A stretch of DNA of 64,000 nt, taken from positions 5,032,501 to 5,096,500 of the forward strand of contig NZ_CP066265.1 in assembly GCF_023278085.1 (NCBI RefSeq), given 5' to 3'. Below the pieces are notes generated by a model. It was given only the letters and a program-made list of their open reading frames with translations, was not told the DNA's origin and ran no database searches. Below, piece by piece: positions 48,357 through 59,210 of the stretch. Both the position numbers and the translations under genes were made by a program. Source of the stretch: Pseudomonas syringae. GTDB lineage: Bacteria; Pseudomonadota; Gammaproteobacteria; Pseudomonadales; Pseudomonadaceae. Position 1 is the stretch's first letter; each line of letters begins with the position of its first letter.

Positions 48357-48630
48357 AGAAGCGGCAAGAACCTCTGTAGGCGTACATTTCACGGCGTTAG
48401 GATGGGACGATTACTCTCACTGGAAGAACTCTGACCAGACAATTTCCAAATCCATCGACAGCCTTATCAACCAATGTCTACGCACCCCCTTCAAGGGCAC
48501 TGGAAAGCCAGAACCATTGACCGGTGATTTGACAGGTTATTGGTCCCGCCGCATCACCAAAGAGCATCGTTTGGTCTACTTTTACGAAGGTGGCGTTCTT
48601 ACGGTCATCGCATGTCGCCATCACTACTGA
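48328..48630 (+). CDS. yoeB: YoeB-family ribosome-dependent mRNA interferase
   Basis: This 100-residue toxin cleaves mRNA on the ribosome. Conserved catalytic features are GKPEPLTGDLTGYWSRRIT (general base Glu), EHRLVYF (Arg) and the terminal ACRHHY (catalytic His and Tyr). The N-terminus has about 16 extra polar residues (MSQGQKQKNKEAARTSVG) compared with the usual 84-residue YoeB, but AAGGAG at 48312-48317 supports ATG 48328 and no other start codon follows before the conserved FTALGWDDYSHW. It overlaps yefM by 29 bp. It looks intact and active. Confidence 0.91.
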   Translation: MSQGQKQKNKEAARTSVGVHFTALGWDDYSHWKNSDQTISKSIDSLINQCLRTPFKGTGKPEPLTGDLTGYWSRRITKEHRLVYFYEGGVLTVIACRHHY

Positions 48631-48727
48631 TGGCTGGAATGTCTTCACCCTATCGCCTTTTAACGCAGAATTCTGCACAGGACGCACAACAACGGCCAAG
48701 GGTTTTTATTGTGTCTGAACCCGCGCC

Positions 48728-50515
48728 TCAAAGCGGCAACGCCATATAAAACTGCGTGCCCTGCCCTGGCCTTGAGTAGACCCCCATGCGCCCGCCGTGC
48801 AACTGGACAATCTCCTTGCACAGCGCCAGCCCGAGCCCGGCGCCGCCTTTTTTGCGGCCGACCTGGACGAAAGGTTCGAAGATGCGACCTTGCTGGCCGT
48901 AGGCGATGCCCTCGCCGTTGTCCTCGACGCTGATAATCGCCCGCTCGCCGTGGCGCCGCGCCTGCAAGCGGATCAACCCCTTCGGCGGTGTATGACGCAA
49001 GGCGTTGTCCAGCAGGTTGTCGAGCACCCGTTCCAGTTGCGACTGGTCGGCGTGCAGACGCGGCATGGGCTCCTGCACATCCAGCATCAGCACAATGTCT
49101 TGTTCCAGCGCTTGGTCTTCGAATCGGGCCTTGGCCTCTTCCAGCAGAGTCTCGATGGAGCACGGAGCCAGTTTGAGTTTTTGCAGACCGTTCTGGTAGC
49201 GCGAGAAGTTCAGCAAGTCATTGATGAGCTGCATCAAGCGCTGCATCTCTTCGGTGACAGTATTCAGCAGATCGGCTTCGCGGGATTCTGGCGCGAAATG
49301 CAGCCGCTCCTGCAACAGGCCGAACGCCATGTGCATGCCGGTGACCGGCGTGCGCAGTTCGTGTGAGGCGCGCAGCACGAACTCACTGCGCACACGCTCG
49401 AACGCTCGCTGCTCGGTCACGTCATGCAGCACCATGACCGCACCCAGAATATGCCCTTTGGTATGGCTGACCGGCGTCATGCTGTAGGTCAGCAAGCGAG
49501 ACTCGCCGTCTATTTCGATGGCCAGGTCTTCCGGCGCACGCTCCAGAGTCCCGCCGCGCAGCACCAGATGCAGTTGCTCATCCAGCTCGGGACGTCCCAG
49601 CGCTTCGCCCAGGCTATGACCCAGACGACTTTCATCCCAACCGAGTTGCCGCTGAGCCACAGGATTCAAATGTTCCAGATGACCCTGGCGGTCAATCATC
49701 AACAGGCCGTCGTCGATGCTGTCGAGGACCGCCTGCAGACGCTGCTGCCCCGCCAGCAGCTCGTCGACATTGGTCGCCTGATGCTGGCGCAAGGCCTCGG
49801 CCATGATGCCGAAGCGCCGGGTCAGCAGGTTCATCTCGGCAGCCGAAGAAATAGGCAGCGTCACTTCGTAATCACCCTCGCCTATTCGATCGGCCGCCTT
49901 GGCCAGCGCCTCGATCGGTGCGCCGAAACGCCGGGCGATGCCGTGCGCTGTCACAAAGCCGATGCACAGCACCGCCAGCCCGACGAGCCCCAGCAGGCCG
50001 GCGATCCACAGCGCACGATCCCGAGAATTGATCTCGGCATTGCTGATGTTTTCGAGGGCGGTGCGATGCACACTCAGCAACCCGTTACGCAACGTATCGA
50101 AGCTCTCGCTCAACTGTGGCGTGCCGCGTATGCCGCGCGGATCATTACCGTAAAGCTTCCAGACCTTGATGAAGTTCTGGTAATCGCCCTTGGTCTTCTC
50201 GAAACCGCTGCGCACTTCCTGCTGCGTATCCTGCACAGAGCCCTGCTCCAGCAGCTCTTCAAACTGACTCTGGGTTTTTTCCAGCTCAGGCTCATTGCGT
50301 TGCGAGCCCGTCATCAGCACCAGTTGATCGCCGAGGTTCTGGCGCAGCTTCAAACCTAGATCCAGAATGGCGAAGTTGTGCTGAATCAGCGATTCCTGAG
50401 TCCGAGCCATCTGCATGACACTGACGAGCCCCAGCAGCAAGCCGAGCAAAGCGACCGTGATCAGGGCCGAAATACTCAGAAAAAGGCGGGTGCGCAACTT
50501 CATGGCCAGTTTCAT
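48728..50515 (-). CDS. kinB: alginate-associated sensor histidine kinase KinB
   Basis: This 595-residue inner-membrane kinase has two membrane segments (about residues 10-32 and 165-190) enclosing a periplasmic helical sensor. A HAMP domain, a PAS domain (LQAVLDSIDDGLLMIDRQG) and the His-kinase core follow, with the phospho-acceptor in RASHELRTPVTGMH and the ATP lid VEDNGEGIAYG and GAGLGLALCKEIV. It controls AlgB by phosphorylation and dephosphorylation, affecting alginate and virulence. ATG 50515 is 10 bp after the algB stop; a second ATG four codons later (MKLRTRLF) is an alternative because neither ribosome site is strong. Confidence 0.94.
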   Translation of the reverse strand: MKLAMKLRTRLFLSISALITVALLGLLLGLVSVMQMARTQESLIQHNFAILDLGLKLRQNLGDQLVLMTGSQRNEPELEKTQSQFEELLEQGSVQDTQQEVRSGFEKTKGDYQNFIKVWKLYGNDPRGIRGTPQLSESFDTLRNGLLSVHRTALENISNAEINSRDRALWIAGLLGLVGLAVLCIGFVTAHGIARRFGAPIEALAKAADRIGEGDYEVTLPISSAAEMNLLTRRFGIMAEALRQHQATNVDELLAGQQRLQAVLDSIDDGLLMIDRQGHLEHLNPVAQRQLGWDESRLGHSLGEALGRPELDEQLHLVLRGGTLERAPEDLAIEIDGESRLLTYSMTPVSHTKGHILGAVMVLHDVTEQRAFERVRSEFVLRASHELRTPVTGMHMAFGLLQERLHFAPESREADLLNTVTEEMQRLMQLINDLLNFSRYQNGLQKLKLAPCSIETLLEEAKARFEDQALEQDIVLMLDVQEPMPRLHADQSQLERVLDNLLDNALRHTPPKGLIRLQARRHGERAIISVEDNGEGIAYGQQGRIFEPFVQVGRKKGGAGLGLALCKEIVQLHGGRMGVYSRPGQGTQFYMALPL

Positions 50516-50525
50516 TGGAGGTCAT

Positions 50526-51872
<1,347 letters not shown>

Positions 51873-52068
51873 TTTTCCTACGCTCCTTAATGAATTGTCT
51901 CAGTTAGTCTCGGAATCATCGGGCAAGTTGCATGGTCAATTCTGATTGATTCTGCCGCATTCGTGGTAGCTATCTGTTCGTTTAATGGCGAATAGCCTGA
52001 TTGGCCCGTGTTTACGCCGCTTAAACCGTCTGCCCGGAGACGAAATTCATTACAAAAGGAACGCCCAC

Positions 52069-52908
52069 ATGTTTTCACTGAAAAAGATTGCTCTGATCAC
52101 TGCCGCCACAGCGATGCTTGGCAGCGGTCCCGTGCTCGCCCAGCCTGACCTGCCTACGCAACTTGCCGAAGCGCGTCAGGAAGGGTCTATCTGGACCGCC
52201 TTTGCACTGAACAAGCATCTGAGCCCTTTCAAGATCGATGTGGATGTCGAGCAAGGCACGGCCATTCTTAAGGGCAAGGTCGAAAGCGAAGTTGATCGTG
52301 AACTGGCGGAACGCATTGCGCTGGACGTCCAAGGCATTGAAAAAGTCGATAACCAGTTACAGGTCGATGCTTCGGTGGCCAGCGACGCCGGTACTCGAAC
52401 CGATATGGCTCAGCGCTTCGACGATGCAACATTGGTCGCAACGGTGAAATCCAAACTGCTGTGGAGCAGCGTCACCGAAGGCCTGAATATCGATGTCGAC
52501 AGCAAGGACGGCGTCATCACCCTCAAGGGCCGCGCGCAAAGCCCTGAAGCCAAAGAGCTGGCGGGAAGCCTGGCGAGCAATACCGATGGCGTGGTCAGCG
52601 TCAACAACCTGATCAGTCTGAGCGCGGCCGACTCGATAGCCTCCAAGGCTCAGCCGCAGTCGCTGACCCCCACTGAAGAGATGAGTGACGCGTGGATCAC
52701 CAGCAAGGTCAAAGCCAGCCTGATCTATAGCCGGACTCTGGACGGTTTGAATATCAAGGTGGACACCAAGGCCGGAGTAGTCAGTCTGAATGGTGTGGTC
52801 GCCAACTTCGCCGAGAAGGAACTGGCGGTTGAAATTGCGAAAAACATTCGCGGTGTCAAAGGCGTGAATGGCGATGCGCTGAAGGTCATGGCGCGTAGCG
52901 CGGGCTGA
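52069..52908 (+). CDS. periplasmic protein with three BON domains
   Basis: This 279-residue exported protein has a signal peptide (MFSLKKIALITAATAMLGSG, cleavage after VLA) and three BON domains at about residues 45-105, 115-185 and 200-275. Each carries the glycine-containing pattern seen in TAILKGKVES, GVITLKGRAQS and GVVSLNGVVAN. BON proteins such as OsmY bind membranes and appear under osmotic or envelope stress. AAAGGA about 8 nt upstream sets ATG 52069; the frame back to 51985 lacks support. It is divergent from algB. Precise role is unknown. Confidence 0.88.
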   Translation: MFSLKKIALITAATAMLGSGPVLAQPDLPTQLAEARQEGSIWTAFALNKHLSPFKIDVDVEQGTAILKGKVESEVDRELAERIALDVQGIEKVDNQLQVDASVASDAGTRTDMAQRFDDATLVATVKSKLLWSSVTEGLNIDVDSKDGVITLKGRAQSPEAKELAGSLASNTDGVVSVNNLISLSAADSIASKAQPQSLTPTEEMSDAWITSKVKASLIYSRTLDGLNIKVDTKAGVVSLNGVVANFAEKELAVEIAKNIRGVKGVNGDALKVMARSAG

Positions 52909-52946
52909 TGCTTAAAGCGTCGAGCGCATCGAGCCTCGTGCAGAAC

Positions 52947-52972
52947 GCACGATTACAAATGTGTAATCGTGC
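52947..52972. terminator. perfect hairpin after the BON gene
   Basis: GCACGATTACA (52947-52957) pairs perfectly with TGTAATCGTGC (52962-52972) around AATG, 39 bp after the BON stop. It is probably a transcript end or mRNA-stabilising structure; no T run follows. Confidence 0.55.
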
Positions 52973-53046
52973 AGCTTGCTGGTAGGACCCGCCTGTAAAA
53001 CTTTATAACCTGTTGATTTTATTGATTTTAATATCGTGTAAAAACT

Positions 53047-53062
53047 TGGCATGCAGTCTGCA
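53047..53062 (+). promoter_or_regulatory. sigma-54 (RpoN) promoter
   Basis: TGGCATGCAGTCTGCA matches the -24/-12 consensus TGGCACG-N4-TTGCW with only two differences and the exact GG-to-GC spacing. An AT-rich stretch with an IHF-like pattern lies at about 53005-53040. It would transcribe the small-protein, DUF1328 and ivy genes. Confidence 0.72.
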
Positions 53063-53134
53063 ATGTCTCCTGCAACGAGGTCGGTATATGGCGACCCATA
53101 CGATCGTACGACTACGGGTCAGGGGAGTTTGCAG

Positions 53135-53422
53135 ATGAACATCCAGCGAGTTGCACAATTGCGCATTTCTCCCCTGCACATCCAGCAAGGTCTTTTCCTG
53201 ATGCTGGCCCTGTTGGTCACCCTGATCGCCATTCAACAGTACCAGCGCTGGGATCAAACCAGCCAGGCAGCTCAAGCCAGTCAGCAATTCCTTCACAGCA
53301 GCACTGTTTCTTACCGCAGCGTCAGCTCGCCCGTGGTCAAAGAAGCATCATCGAGCCTTCGACCTGTCGATGGCATCGTCTCTGTGGATGAAGTCGCACC
53401 GCAGCAAAAATGGGTTTTCTGA
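53135..53422 (+). CDS. small single-pass membrane protein of unknown function
   Basis: This 95-residue protein has one hydrophobic segment (GLFLMLALLVTLIAIQQY, about residues 19-36) preceded by a short cytoplasmic N-terminus. It is followed by a Ser/Gln-rich, probably periplasmic tail (QTSQAAQASQQFLHSSTVS). GGGGAG upstream supports ATG 53135 (MNIQRVAQLRIS); the frame from 53051 overlaps the sigma-54-like promoter and is rejected. I do not recognise a family. It is the first gene after that promoter, 66 bp before the DUF1328 gene. Confidence 0.68.
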   Translation: MNIQRVAQLRISPLHIQQGLFLMLALLVTLIAIQQYQRWDQTSQAAQASQQFLHSSTVSYRSVSSPVVKEASSSLRPVDGIVSVDEVAPQQKWVF

Positions 53423-53431
53423 CCCGACTAG

Positions 53432-53653
<222 letters not shown>

Positions 53654-53655
53654 AG

Positions 53656-54123
53656 ATGCACACGTCATTTCGCACACTGGCCGCCGCCCTGCTATTGGGC
53701 GGCAGTGCCATGGCCATGGCTGCCAACGATGGGCAGTCCAGGGTCAATGAGCTTTTGAGTTCGGCCCCTGAGTACCGCACTACCTGGACGAAAGTCGTCA
53801 AGAAGGAAGAGCGGTTGCCGGACTGGGTTATCAACCTTTCCGGTGCCTCCGAGCAGCAAATGACGGCCGTCACCGAGGACGGTGACAAGTATCTGGTGGG
53901 GCCGCTTTGCGAAACCGCCGATACGTGCAAGAGCAAACGCCTGATCGTGGCTGTCAGCCTCGACAAGGAAGATGCCTACGCCATGCTGGTTGAAGTACCT
54001 GCAGGTCTTCCTGCAGATAAGTCACCTACCCGTCACGCGACTTACCGCTATCTGGGTGAGCCTGACGAGGGCATGAAGGGTCTGCTGCAAGAGCAATTGC
54101 GCAAAGACCCGAACTGGTATTGA
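53656..54123 (+). CDS. ivy: Ivy-type inhibitor of vertebrate (C-type) lysozyme
   Basis: This 155-residue periplasmic protein has a signal peptide (MHTSFRTLAAALLLGGSAMAMA) and an Ivy-like domain with RLPDWVINLSGASEQQMTAV and a Cys-x5-Cys loop in PLCETADTCKSKRLIVAVS. E. coli Ivy inserts the loop CKPHDC into the lysozyme active site. Here the loop is one residue longer and lacks the central His, so inhibitory strength is uncertain. ATG 53656 lies 2 bp after the DUF1328 stop; the longer frame back to 53497 is that gene in another frame. The KEERLPDWV region is typical of Pseudomonas Ivy. Confidence 0.85.
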   Translation: MHTSFRTLAAALLLGGSAMAMAANDGQSRVNELLSSAPEYRTTWTKVVKKEERLPDWVINLSGASEQQMTAVTEDGDKYLVGPLCETADTCKSKRLIVAVSLDKEDAYAMLVEVPAGLPADKSPTRHATYRYLGEPDEGMKGLLQEQLRKDPNWY

Positions 54124-54374
54124 TCCAGCAGGGAAGGTGCAGGTTCTACGAGCCGCCACCTTCCTGATCTGTGCAACCTGAGGAAGGTTCGCACATGACC
54201 ATGGGGCCGGGATGCGTTGATCGACAAGATCGGCGTGACCTAGGGGTACAGGGAGTACCTCCGTAAAGGGCCGGGTCAGGCAAGCTGCCGTGCAAGTCCA
54301 TGAGTATTTTCCGACCTGTCGGAGGCTATCAACGGCTTATGCACGGCGCTTTATATTCCTGTCAGACCTTCCGT

Positions 54375-55685
54375 TTAAATCGCATCCCTCGGCAGCATCA
54401 GTCCCAACGGCAGGCGTACCCGCGCCTCTAGCCCGCCCCCTGATCGGTTTCTCAGCTCGACATTCCCGCCATGCATGGCAGCAATACGCTTGACGATGGC
54501 CAACCCGAGCCCGGTGCCCTTGCCGCTACGCGCGCGATCGCCACGTATGAACGGGTTGAAGATCGTGTCCAGCTCAGAAGGGTCAATGCCTGCACCTCTG
54601 TCCAGAACGCTGAGTACGACATAAGGCGCATTTCTGTCGCCCGACACGTAAGCCGCCACTTCGATACCGTTACCTGCATGATGCCGCGCGTTACCTATCA
54701 GATTGGTCAACAGGCGCTTCATCGACACTCTGCGCAGCGGGAAAGGCGGAATCGGCTCAAGACACAACCGGATGCTGTCTTCATCATTGTTGAACGGTGC
54801 AACCACGTCGCGCACCAGATCGCCCAGATCCACCTCTTCAATCTGCTCATCACGGCCATCGCGAATGAACGCCAGGAACTGATCGAGAATCGCGTCCATG
54901 TCCTCGATGTCGCGCACCATGCCTTCGGAAAATTCGTTGTCGTTCATCAGTTCCAGCGACAGGCGCAAACGAGTCAATGGCGTTCGCAGATCATGCGAGA
55001 CACCGGCCAGCATCAGCTCGCGCTCCTGCCCGGCCTGCTCGACATCCTCGGCCATCTGATTGAAGGCTCGATAGACCTCGGTCATTTCGCTGGGGGTGTC
55101 ACTGACCGGCAAACGCACGCTGCGCCCCTGACCCAATTGCCGAGCGGCGAAGACCAGGCGTTTGAGTGGCTGATTCAACTGACGGACGAAAATCCAGGCA
55201 GACGCGGTGGACAGCAAACCAATCGCCAGGAACCAGCCCAGCACGCTCCAGATCTTCTGCCCGCGCAGGGGGTGCGGATAAAGCGGGACTTTCAGCCAGC
55301 CATCCCCAAGGCTGGGCGCGCGCACCCACAACGCAGGCGGCGCATGTACGCGCAGGCGAACCTCGGTGTCGGCACCCAGTTCGGCCTGCATCTGGCGCTG
55401 ATAAATCTCGCTGTACGGCCAGTGCTGCTCCCCTTCCGGGACGCCACCGCCCACAACACGAATCAGACCGGCCGCCTCGGCAATCGCGTCGCGATCGTTT
55501 TCATCGGCTGCCCAGTAAGCACGCAGGGTGAGCGCGACGCCATGGCTGTACTGCCTGTCGACCAGCACGTCTTCGTTCATCAGCAGGTAGACCAGGGTCA
55601 GGGCCTTGGAAAACAGCACGACGATGAGCACCAGCCACAGCGTGCGAGAGAAAAAGCTTTGCGGAAACCAGAGCGGAGTCTTCAT
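54375..55685 (-). CDS. envZ: EnvZ/AmgS-type sensor histidine kinase
   Basis: This 436-residue inner-membrane kinase has two membrane segments (about residues 15-35 and 155-178) around a roughly 120-residue periplasmic domain. HAMP, the phospho-acceptor AGVSHDLRTPLTRLRL near residue 230 and the ATPase motifs LIGNARHH, VLDRGAGID and GTGLGLAIVKRI follow. It is the partner of the OmpR gene upstream; the pair corresponds to AmgRS of P. aeruginosa, which responds to membrane stress from misfolded proteins and aminoglycosides. ATG 55685 (MKTPLWFPQSFF) is preferred over an ATG four codons upstream. Confidence 0.93.
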   Translation of the reverse strand: MKTPLWFPQSFFSRTLWLVLIVVLFSKALTLVYLLMNEDVLVDRQYSHGVALTLRAYWAADENDRDAIAEAAGLIRVVGGGVPEGEQHWPYSEIYQRQMQAELGADTEVRLRVHAPPALWVRAPSLGDGWLKVPLYPHPLRGQKIWSVLGWFLAIGLLSTASAWIFVRQLNQPLKRLVFAARQLGQGRSVRLPVSDTPSEMTEVYRAFNQMAEDVEQAGQERELMLAGVSHDLRTPLTRLRLSLELMNDNEFSEGMVRDIEDMDAILDQFLAFIRDGRDEQIEEVDLGDLVRDVVAPFNNDEDSIRLCLEPIPPFPLRRVSMKRLLTNLIGNARHHAGNGIEVAAYVSGDRNAPYVVLSVLDRGAGIDPSELDTIFNPFIRGDRARSGKGTGLGLAIVKRIAAMHGGNVELRNRSGGGLEARVRLPLGLMLPRDAI

Positions 55686-55832
55686 AACAGCAGCCATACA
55701 CTTTGCAAGGCGAGCCAGGCTCGCGGGTTTGCCGAACGCGGGCGAGACCCGATGGACGAACGCAAAAAACCAGAACGTCGATAGCCTGTTGAAAGGTTAT
55801 CGACGTAACTGGCAGGAATGACGGATTTCAGT

Positions 55833-55853
55833 GCTGATAACCGTGTTATCAGC
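55833..55853 (-). other. perfect hairpin spanning the ompR stop codon
   Basis: GCTGATAAC (55833-55841) pairs perfectly with GTTATCAGC (55845-55853) around CGT, and the ompR TGA (55849-55851) lies inside the stem. A longer imperfect hairpin follows in the 163-bp gap before envZ. It may tune readthrough into envZ. Confidence 0.55.
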
Positions 55854-56589
55854 GATTTCCGACACCATCTGGAACGAATACATAGCCCACGCCCCAGACG
55901 GTCTGGATGTAGCGAGGCTTGGATGGATCCGTCTCGATCAGACGACGCAGACGGGAAATCTGCACGTCGATGGACCGCTCCAGCGCATCCCACTCACGGC
56001 CACGGGCCAGATTCATCAGTTTGTCTCGGGTCAACGGCTCGCGAGCGTGCATCACCAGGGCCTTGAGCACTGCAAACTCGCCGGTGGTGAGCATGTGGAC
56101 TTCTTCGCCACGTTTAAGCTCGCGGGTCGCCAGGGACAGTACGTAGTCGCCAAAGCTCACCGACTCGTCTTCACTGCCGGGCGCACCGGGTACAGGTGCA
56201 GCCTGACGACGCAATACAGCCTTGACCCGAGCCATCAACTCGTCCGGGTTGAACGGTTTTGCCAGGTAGTCGTCGGCACCCAGCTCAAGCCCCTTGATAC
56301 GACTCAGCTCATCGCCCTTGGCGGTCAGCATGATGATGGGTACCTGATTGTTCGCGGCACGCAGCCGACGGCAAGCGGAAAGACCGTCTTCCCCAGGCAG
56401 CATCAAGTCCAGCACCACGAGGTTGAACACCTCACGGGCCAGCAATCGGTCCATTTGCTCCACGTTCGCCACTGCGCGGGCACGGTAGCCCTTGCTGGTG
56501 AAAAAACGTTCAAGGAGACTGCTTAACCCCGGATCATCATCGACAATCAGGATTTTTTCGCCTTCAGCATTTTGTGCGGTGCTGCTCAT
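55849..56589 (-). CDS. ompR: OmpR/AmgR-type response regulator
   Basis: This 246-residue regulator has a receiver (ILIVDDDPGLSSLLERF, phospho-acceptor in NLVVLDLMLPGEDG near residue 62, and the conserved Lys in DDYLAKPFNPDELMAR). The C-terminal winged helix has LTTGEFAVLKALV and SIDVQISRLRRLIETDP. It controls envelope-stress genes with EnvZ. GGAG upstream supports ATG 56589. A 163-bp gap separates it from envZ. Confidence 0.95.
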   Translation of the reverse strand: MSSTAQNAEGEKILIVDDDPGLSSLLERFFTSKGYRARAVANVEQMDRLLAREVFNLVVLDLMLPGEDGLSACRRLRAANNQVPIIMLTAKGDELSRIKGLELGADDYLAKPFNPDELMARVKAVLRRQAAPVPGAPGSEDESVSFGDYVLSLATRELKRGEEVHMLTTGEFAVLKALVMHAREPLTRDKLMNLARGREWDALERSIDVQISRLRRLIETDPSKPRYIQTVWGVGYVFVPDGVGNR

Positions 56590-56888
56590 CGGATGCTCCT
56601 CTGATCTCGGGGCGCATTATGGCTTAGCTGCGGTGATGCGCACCGTGTGCATTGTTAGCAGATTTTACTGGGGGCGACACTTGCGCATGCAATTGCACTG
56701 AAAAAAGACCACGTTTGTCGGCCAATCCCCTAATCCGCCTTCGCCGGGTATAATGCGCCGCCTTCAAAGTCAGGCAACGCCGGACCTGTAGCAGTTCGCC
56801 AGTATTCAAGATAAACACTGCCGGACGGAAGTCAGGCATGGCAATTCGTACACAGCCCAGTTTTTTGCTCACAACTCCAGGTGGTCTT

Positions 56889-59210
56889 ATGGACAGCATC
56901 AACAGCCGCATCGCCGAAGAACTCGGTGTACGCCCACAGCAGGTCGCCGCGGCCGTAGCACTACTGGATGAAGGCTCGACCGTGCCCTTCATTTCCCGTT
57001 ATCGCAAGGAAGTGACCGGCAGCCTCGATGACACGCAACTGCGCCATCTGGAAGAACGCCTGCGCTATCTGCGCGAACTGGACGACCGGCGCGTCAGCAT
57101 CCTTGCCAGCATCGAAGAGCAAGGCAAGCTGACCCCGGAACTCGCTCGCGACATCAAGCTGGCCGACACCAAGACCCGTCTTGAAGACTTGTACCTGCCT
57201 TATAAGCAGAAACGCCGCACCAAAGGCCAGATCGCCCTTGAAGCAGGCCTCGGCGAGCTGGCCGACGGCCTGTTCAACGACCCGGGCCTGAACCCGGACA
57301 CCGAAGCGGCGCGCTTTGTCGACGCCGAAAAAGGCGTGGCCGACGTGAAAGCCGCACTGGAAGGTGCCAAGTACATTCTGATGGAGCGCTTCGCCGAAGA
57401 CGCTGCCCTGCTCGACAAGCTGCGCAGCTTCCTCAAGCAGGAAGCCGTGATCAGCGCACGCGTGGTGCCGGGCAAGGAAGAAGAAGGCGCCAAGTTCCGC
57501 GACTATTTCGAACACGACGAGCCACTCAAGAGCATGCCGTCGCACCGCGCCCTGGCGATTTTCCGCGGTCGCAATGAAGGCTTTCTCAGCAGCGCGCTGA
57601 AAGTCGGCGAAGAACTGCCAGGCGCCATGCACCCGTGCGAGCTGATGATCGGCGAGCGCTTCGGTATCCAGAACCAGAGCCGCCCGGCTGACAAGTGGCT
57701 GGCCGAAGTGGTGCGCTGGACCTGGAAGGTCAAGCTGTACAGCCATCTGGAAACCGATCTGCTGGGTGAACTGCGTGAAGGCGCGGAAACCGAAGCGATC
57801 AACGTGTTTGCCCATAACCTGCACGACCTGCTGCTCGCCGCCCCTGCCGGCCAGCGCGCCACGCTGGGCCTCGACCCTGGCCTGCGCACGGGCTGCAAGG
57901 TCGCCGTGGTGGATGCCACCGGCAAGCTGCTCGACTACGCCACGGTCTATCCGCATGTGCCGAAGAATCAGTGGGATCAGACCATCGCCGTGCTGGCGGC
58001 CCTGTGCGCCAAACACGCGGTCGACCTGATCGCCATCGGCAACGGCACCGCCAGCCGTGAAACCGATAAGCTGGCCGCTGACCTGATCAAAAAATACCCG
58101 GGCCTGAAAATGACCAAGGTCATGGTGTCCGAAGCCGGTGCATCGGTTTACTCGGCGTCGGAACTGGCTGCCAAGGAGTTTCCCGAGCTGGACGTGTCGA
58201 TCCGTGGCGCGGTATCGATTGCCCGTCGCTTGCAGGACCCACTGGCCGAGCTGGTAAAAATCGATCCGAAATCCATTGGTGTCGGTCAGTACCAGCATGA
58301 CGTTTCGCAACTGAAACTGGCTCGCGGTCTGGACGCTGTGGTGGAAGACTGTGTGAACGCCGTGGGCGTGGACGTGAATACCGCGTCGGTTGCCCTGCTG
58401 GCACGGATTTCCGGTCTTAACACCACGCTGGCGCAGAACATCGTGGCGCATCGTGATGAAAACGGTGCGTTCAAGACCCGCGCTTCACTGAAAAAAGTCA
58501 GCCGTCTGGGCGAAAAAACCTTCGAGCAGGCCGCAGGTTTTCTGCGCGTCATGAATGGCGACAACCCGCTGGACTCCTCGGCGGTTCACCCGGAAGCCTA
58601 CCCGCTGGTGCAGCGCATTGCGGCTGAAACCGACCGGGATATCCGCTCGCTGATCGGCGATGCCAGCTTTCTCAAGCGTCTGGACCCGAAGAAATTCACC
58701 GACGAGACCTTTGGTCTGCCGACCGTGACCGACATTCTGCAAGAACTGGAAAAACCGGGCCGCGACCCGCGTCCGGAGTTCAAGACCGCCGAGTTCCAGG
58801 ACGGCGTCGAAGACCTCAAGGATCTGCAACTGGGCATGATCCTCGAAGGTGTCGTCACCAACGTCACCAACTTCGGTGCGTTCGTCGATATCGGCGTGCA
58901 CCAGGACGGTCTGGTGCACATCTCGGCGCTGTCCGAGAAGTTCATCAAGGACCCGCGCGAAGCGGTCAAGGCCGGTGACGTGGTGAAAGTGAAGGTCATG
59001 GAAGTCGACATCCCGCGCAAACGCGTCGGCCTGTCGATGCGCATGAGCGATACGCCCGGCGAGAAGATCGACGGGGCTCGCGGCGCACGCCCAGGCTCTT
59101 CGCAACGCCAGCAGAGCAGCGCACCGCGCAAGGAAACCACTGCCCCCGCCCCGGCCAACAACGCCATGGCCTCGCTGTTCGCCAACGCCAAGCAGTTGAA
59201 GAAGCGCTGA
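56889..59210 (+). CDS. tex: Tex-type transcription accessory protein
   Basis: This 773-residue nucleic-acid-binding protein acts in transcription and stress tolerance. The N-terminal Tex helical domain ([20 protein letters not shown]) is followed by a YqgF/RNase H-like domain ([21 protein letters not shown]). Next come helix-hairpin-helix motifs ([20 protein letters not shown]) and a C-terminal S1 RNA-binding domain ([21 protein letters not shown], about residues 650-720). The last 50 residues are Ala/Pro/Lys-rich. ATG 56889 is preferred; the open frame from 56838 lacks family sequence. The 56590-56888 gap holds the ompR and tex promoters, including a TATAAT at 56749. It overlaps the thioesterase start (TGATG). 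Confidence 0.95.
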   Translation: MDSINSRIAEELGVRPQQVAAAVALLDEGSTVPFISRYRKEVTGSLDDTQLRHLEERLRYLRELDDRRVSILASIEEQGKLTPELARDIKLADTKTRLEDLYLPYKQKRRTKGQIALEAGLGELADGLFNDPGLNPDTEAARFVDAEKGVADVKAALEGAKYILMERFAEDAALLDKLRSFLKQEAVISARVVPGKEEEGAKFRDYFEHDEPLKSMPSHRALAIFRGRNEGFLSSALKVGEELPGAMHPCELMIGERFGIQNQSRPADKWLAEVVRWTWKVKLYSHLETDLLGELREGAETEAINVFAHNLHDLLLAAPAGQRATLGLDPGLRTGCKVAVVDATGKLLDYATVYPHVPKNQWDQTIAVLAALCAKHAVDLIAIGNGTASRETDKLAADLIKKYPGLKMTKVMVSEAGASVYSASELAAKEFPELDVSIRGAVSIARRLQDPLAELVKIDPKSIGVGQYQHDVSQLKLARGLDAVVEDCVNAVGVDVNTASVALLARISGLNTTLAQNIVAHRDENGAFKTRASLKKVSRLGEKTFEQAAGFLRVMNGDNPLDSSAVHPEAYPLVQRIAAETDRDIRSLIGDASFLKRLDPKKFTDETFGLPTVTDILQELEKPGRDPRPEFKTAEFQDGVEDLKDLQLGMILEGVVTNVTNFGAFVDIGVHQDGLVHISALSEKFIKDPREAVKAGDVVKVKVMEVDIPRKRVGLSMRMSDTPGEKIDGARGARPGSSQRQQSSAPRKETTAPAPANNAMASLFANAKQLKKR

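Noticed and set aside
56749..56754. TATAAT as a confident tex promoter
   Set aside because: The -10 hexamer is perfect but no -35 is seen at 16-18 bp, so I did not list it as a promoter.
56961..58451. 496-residue minus-strand open frame opposite tex
   Set aside because: It is the shadow of a confident Tex gene; no domain was recognised.
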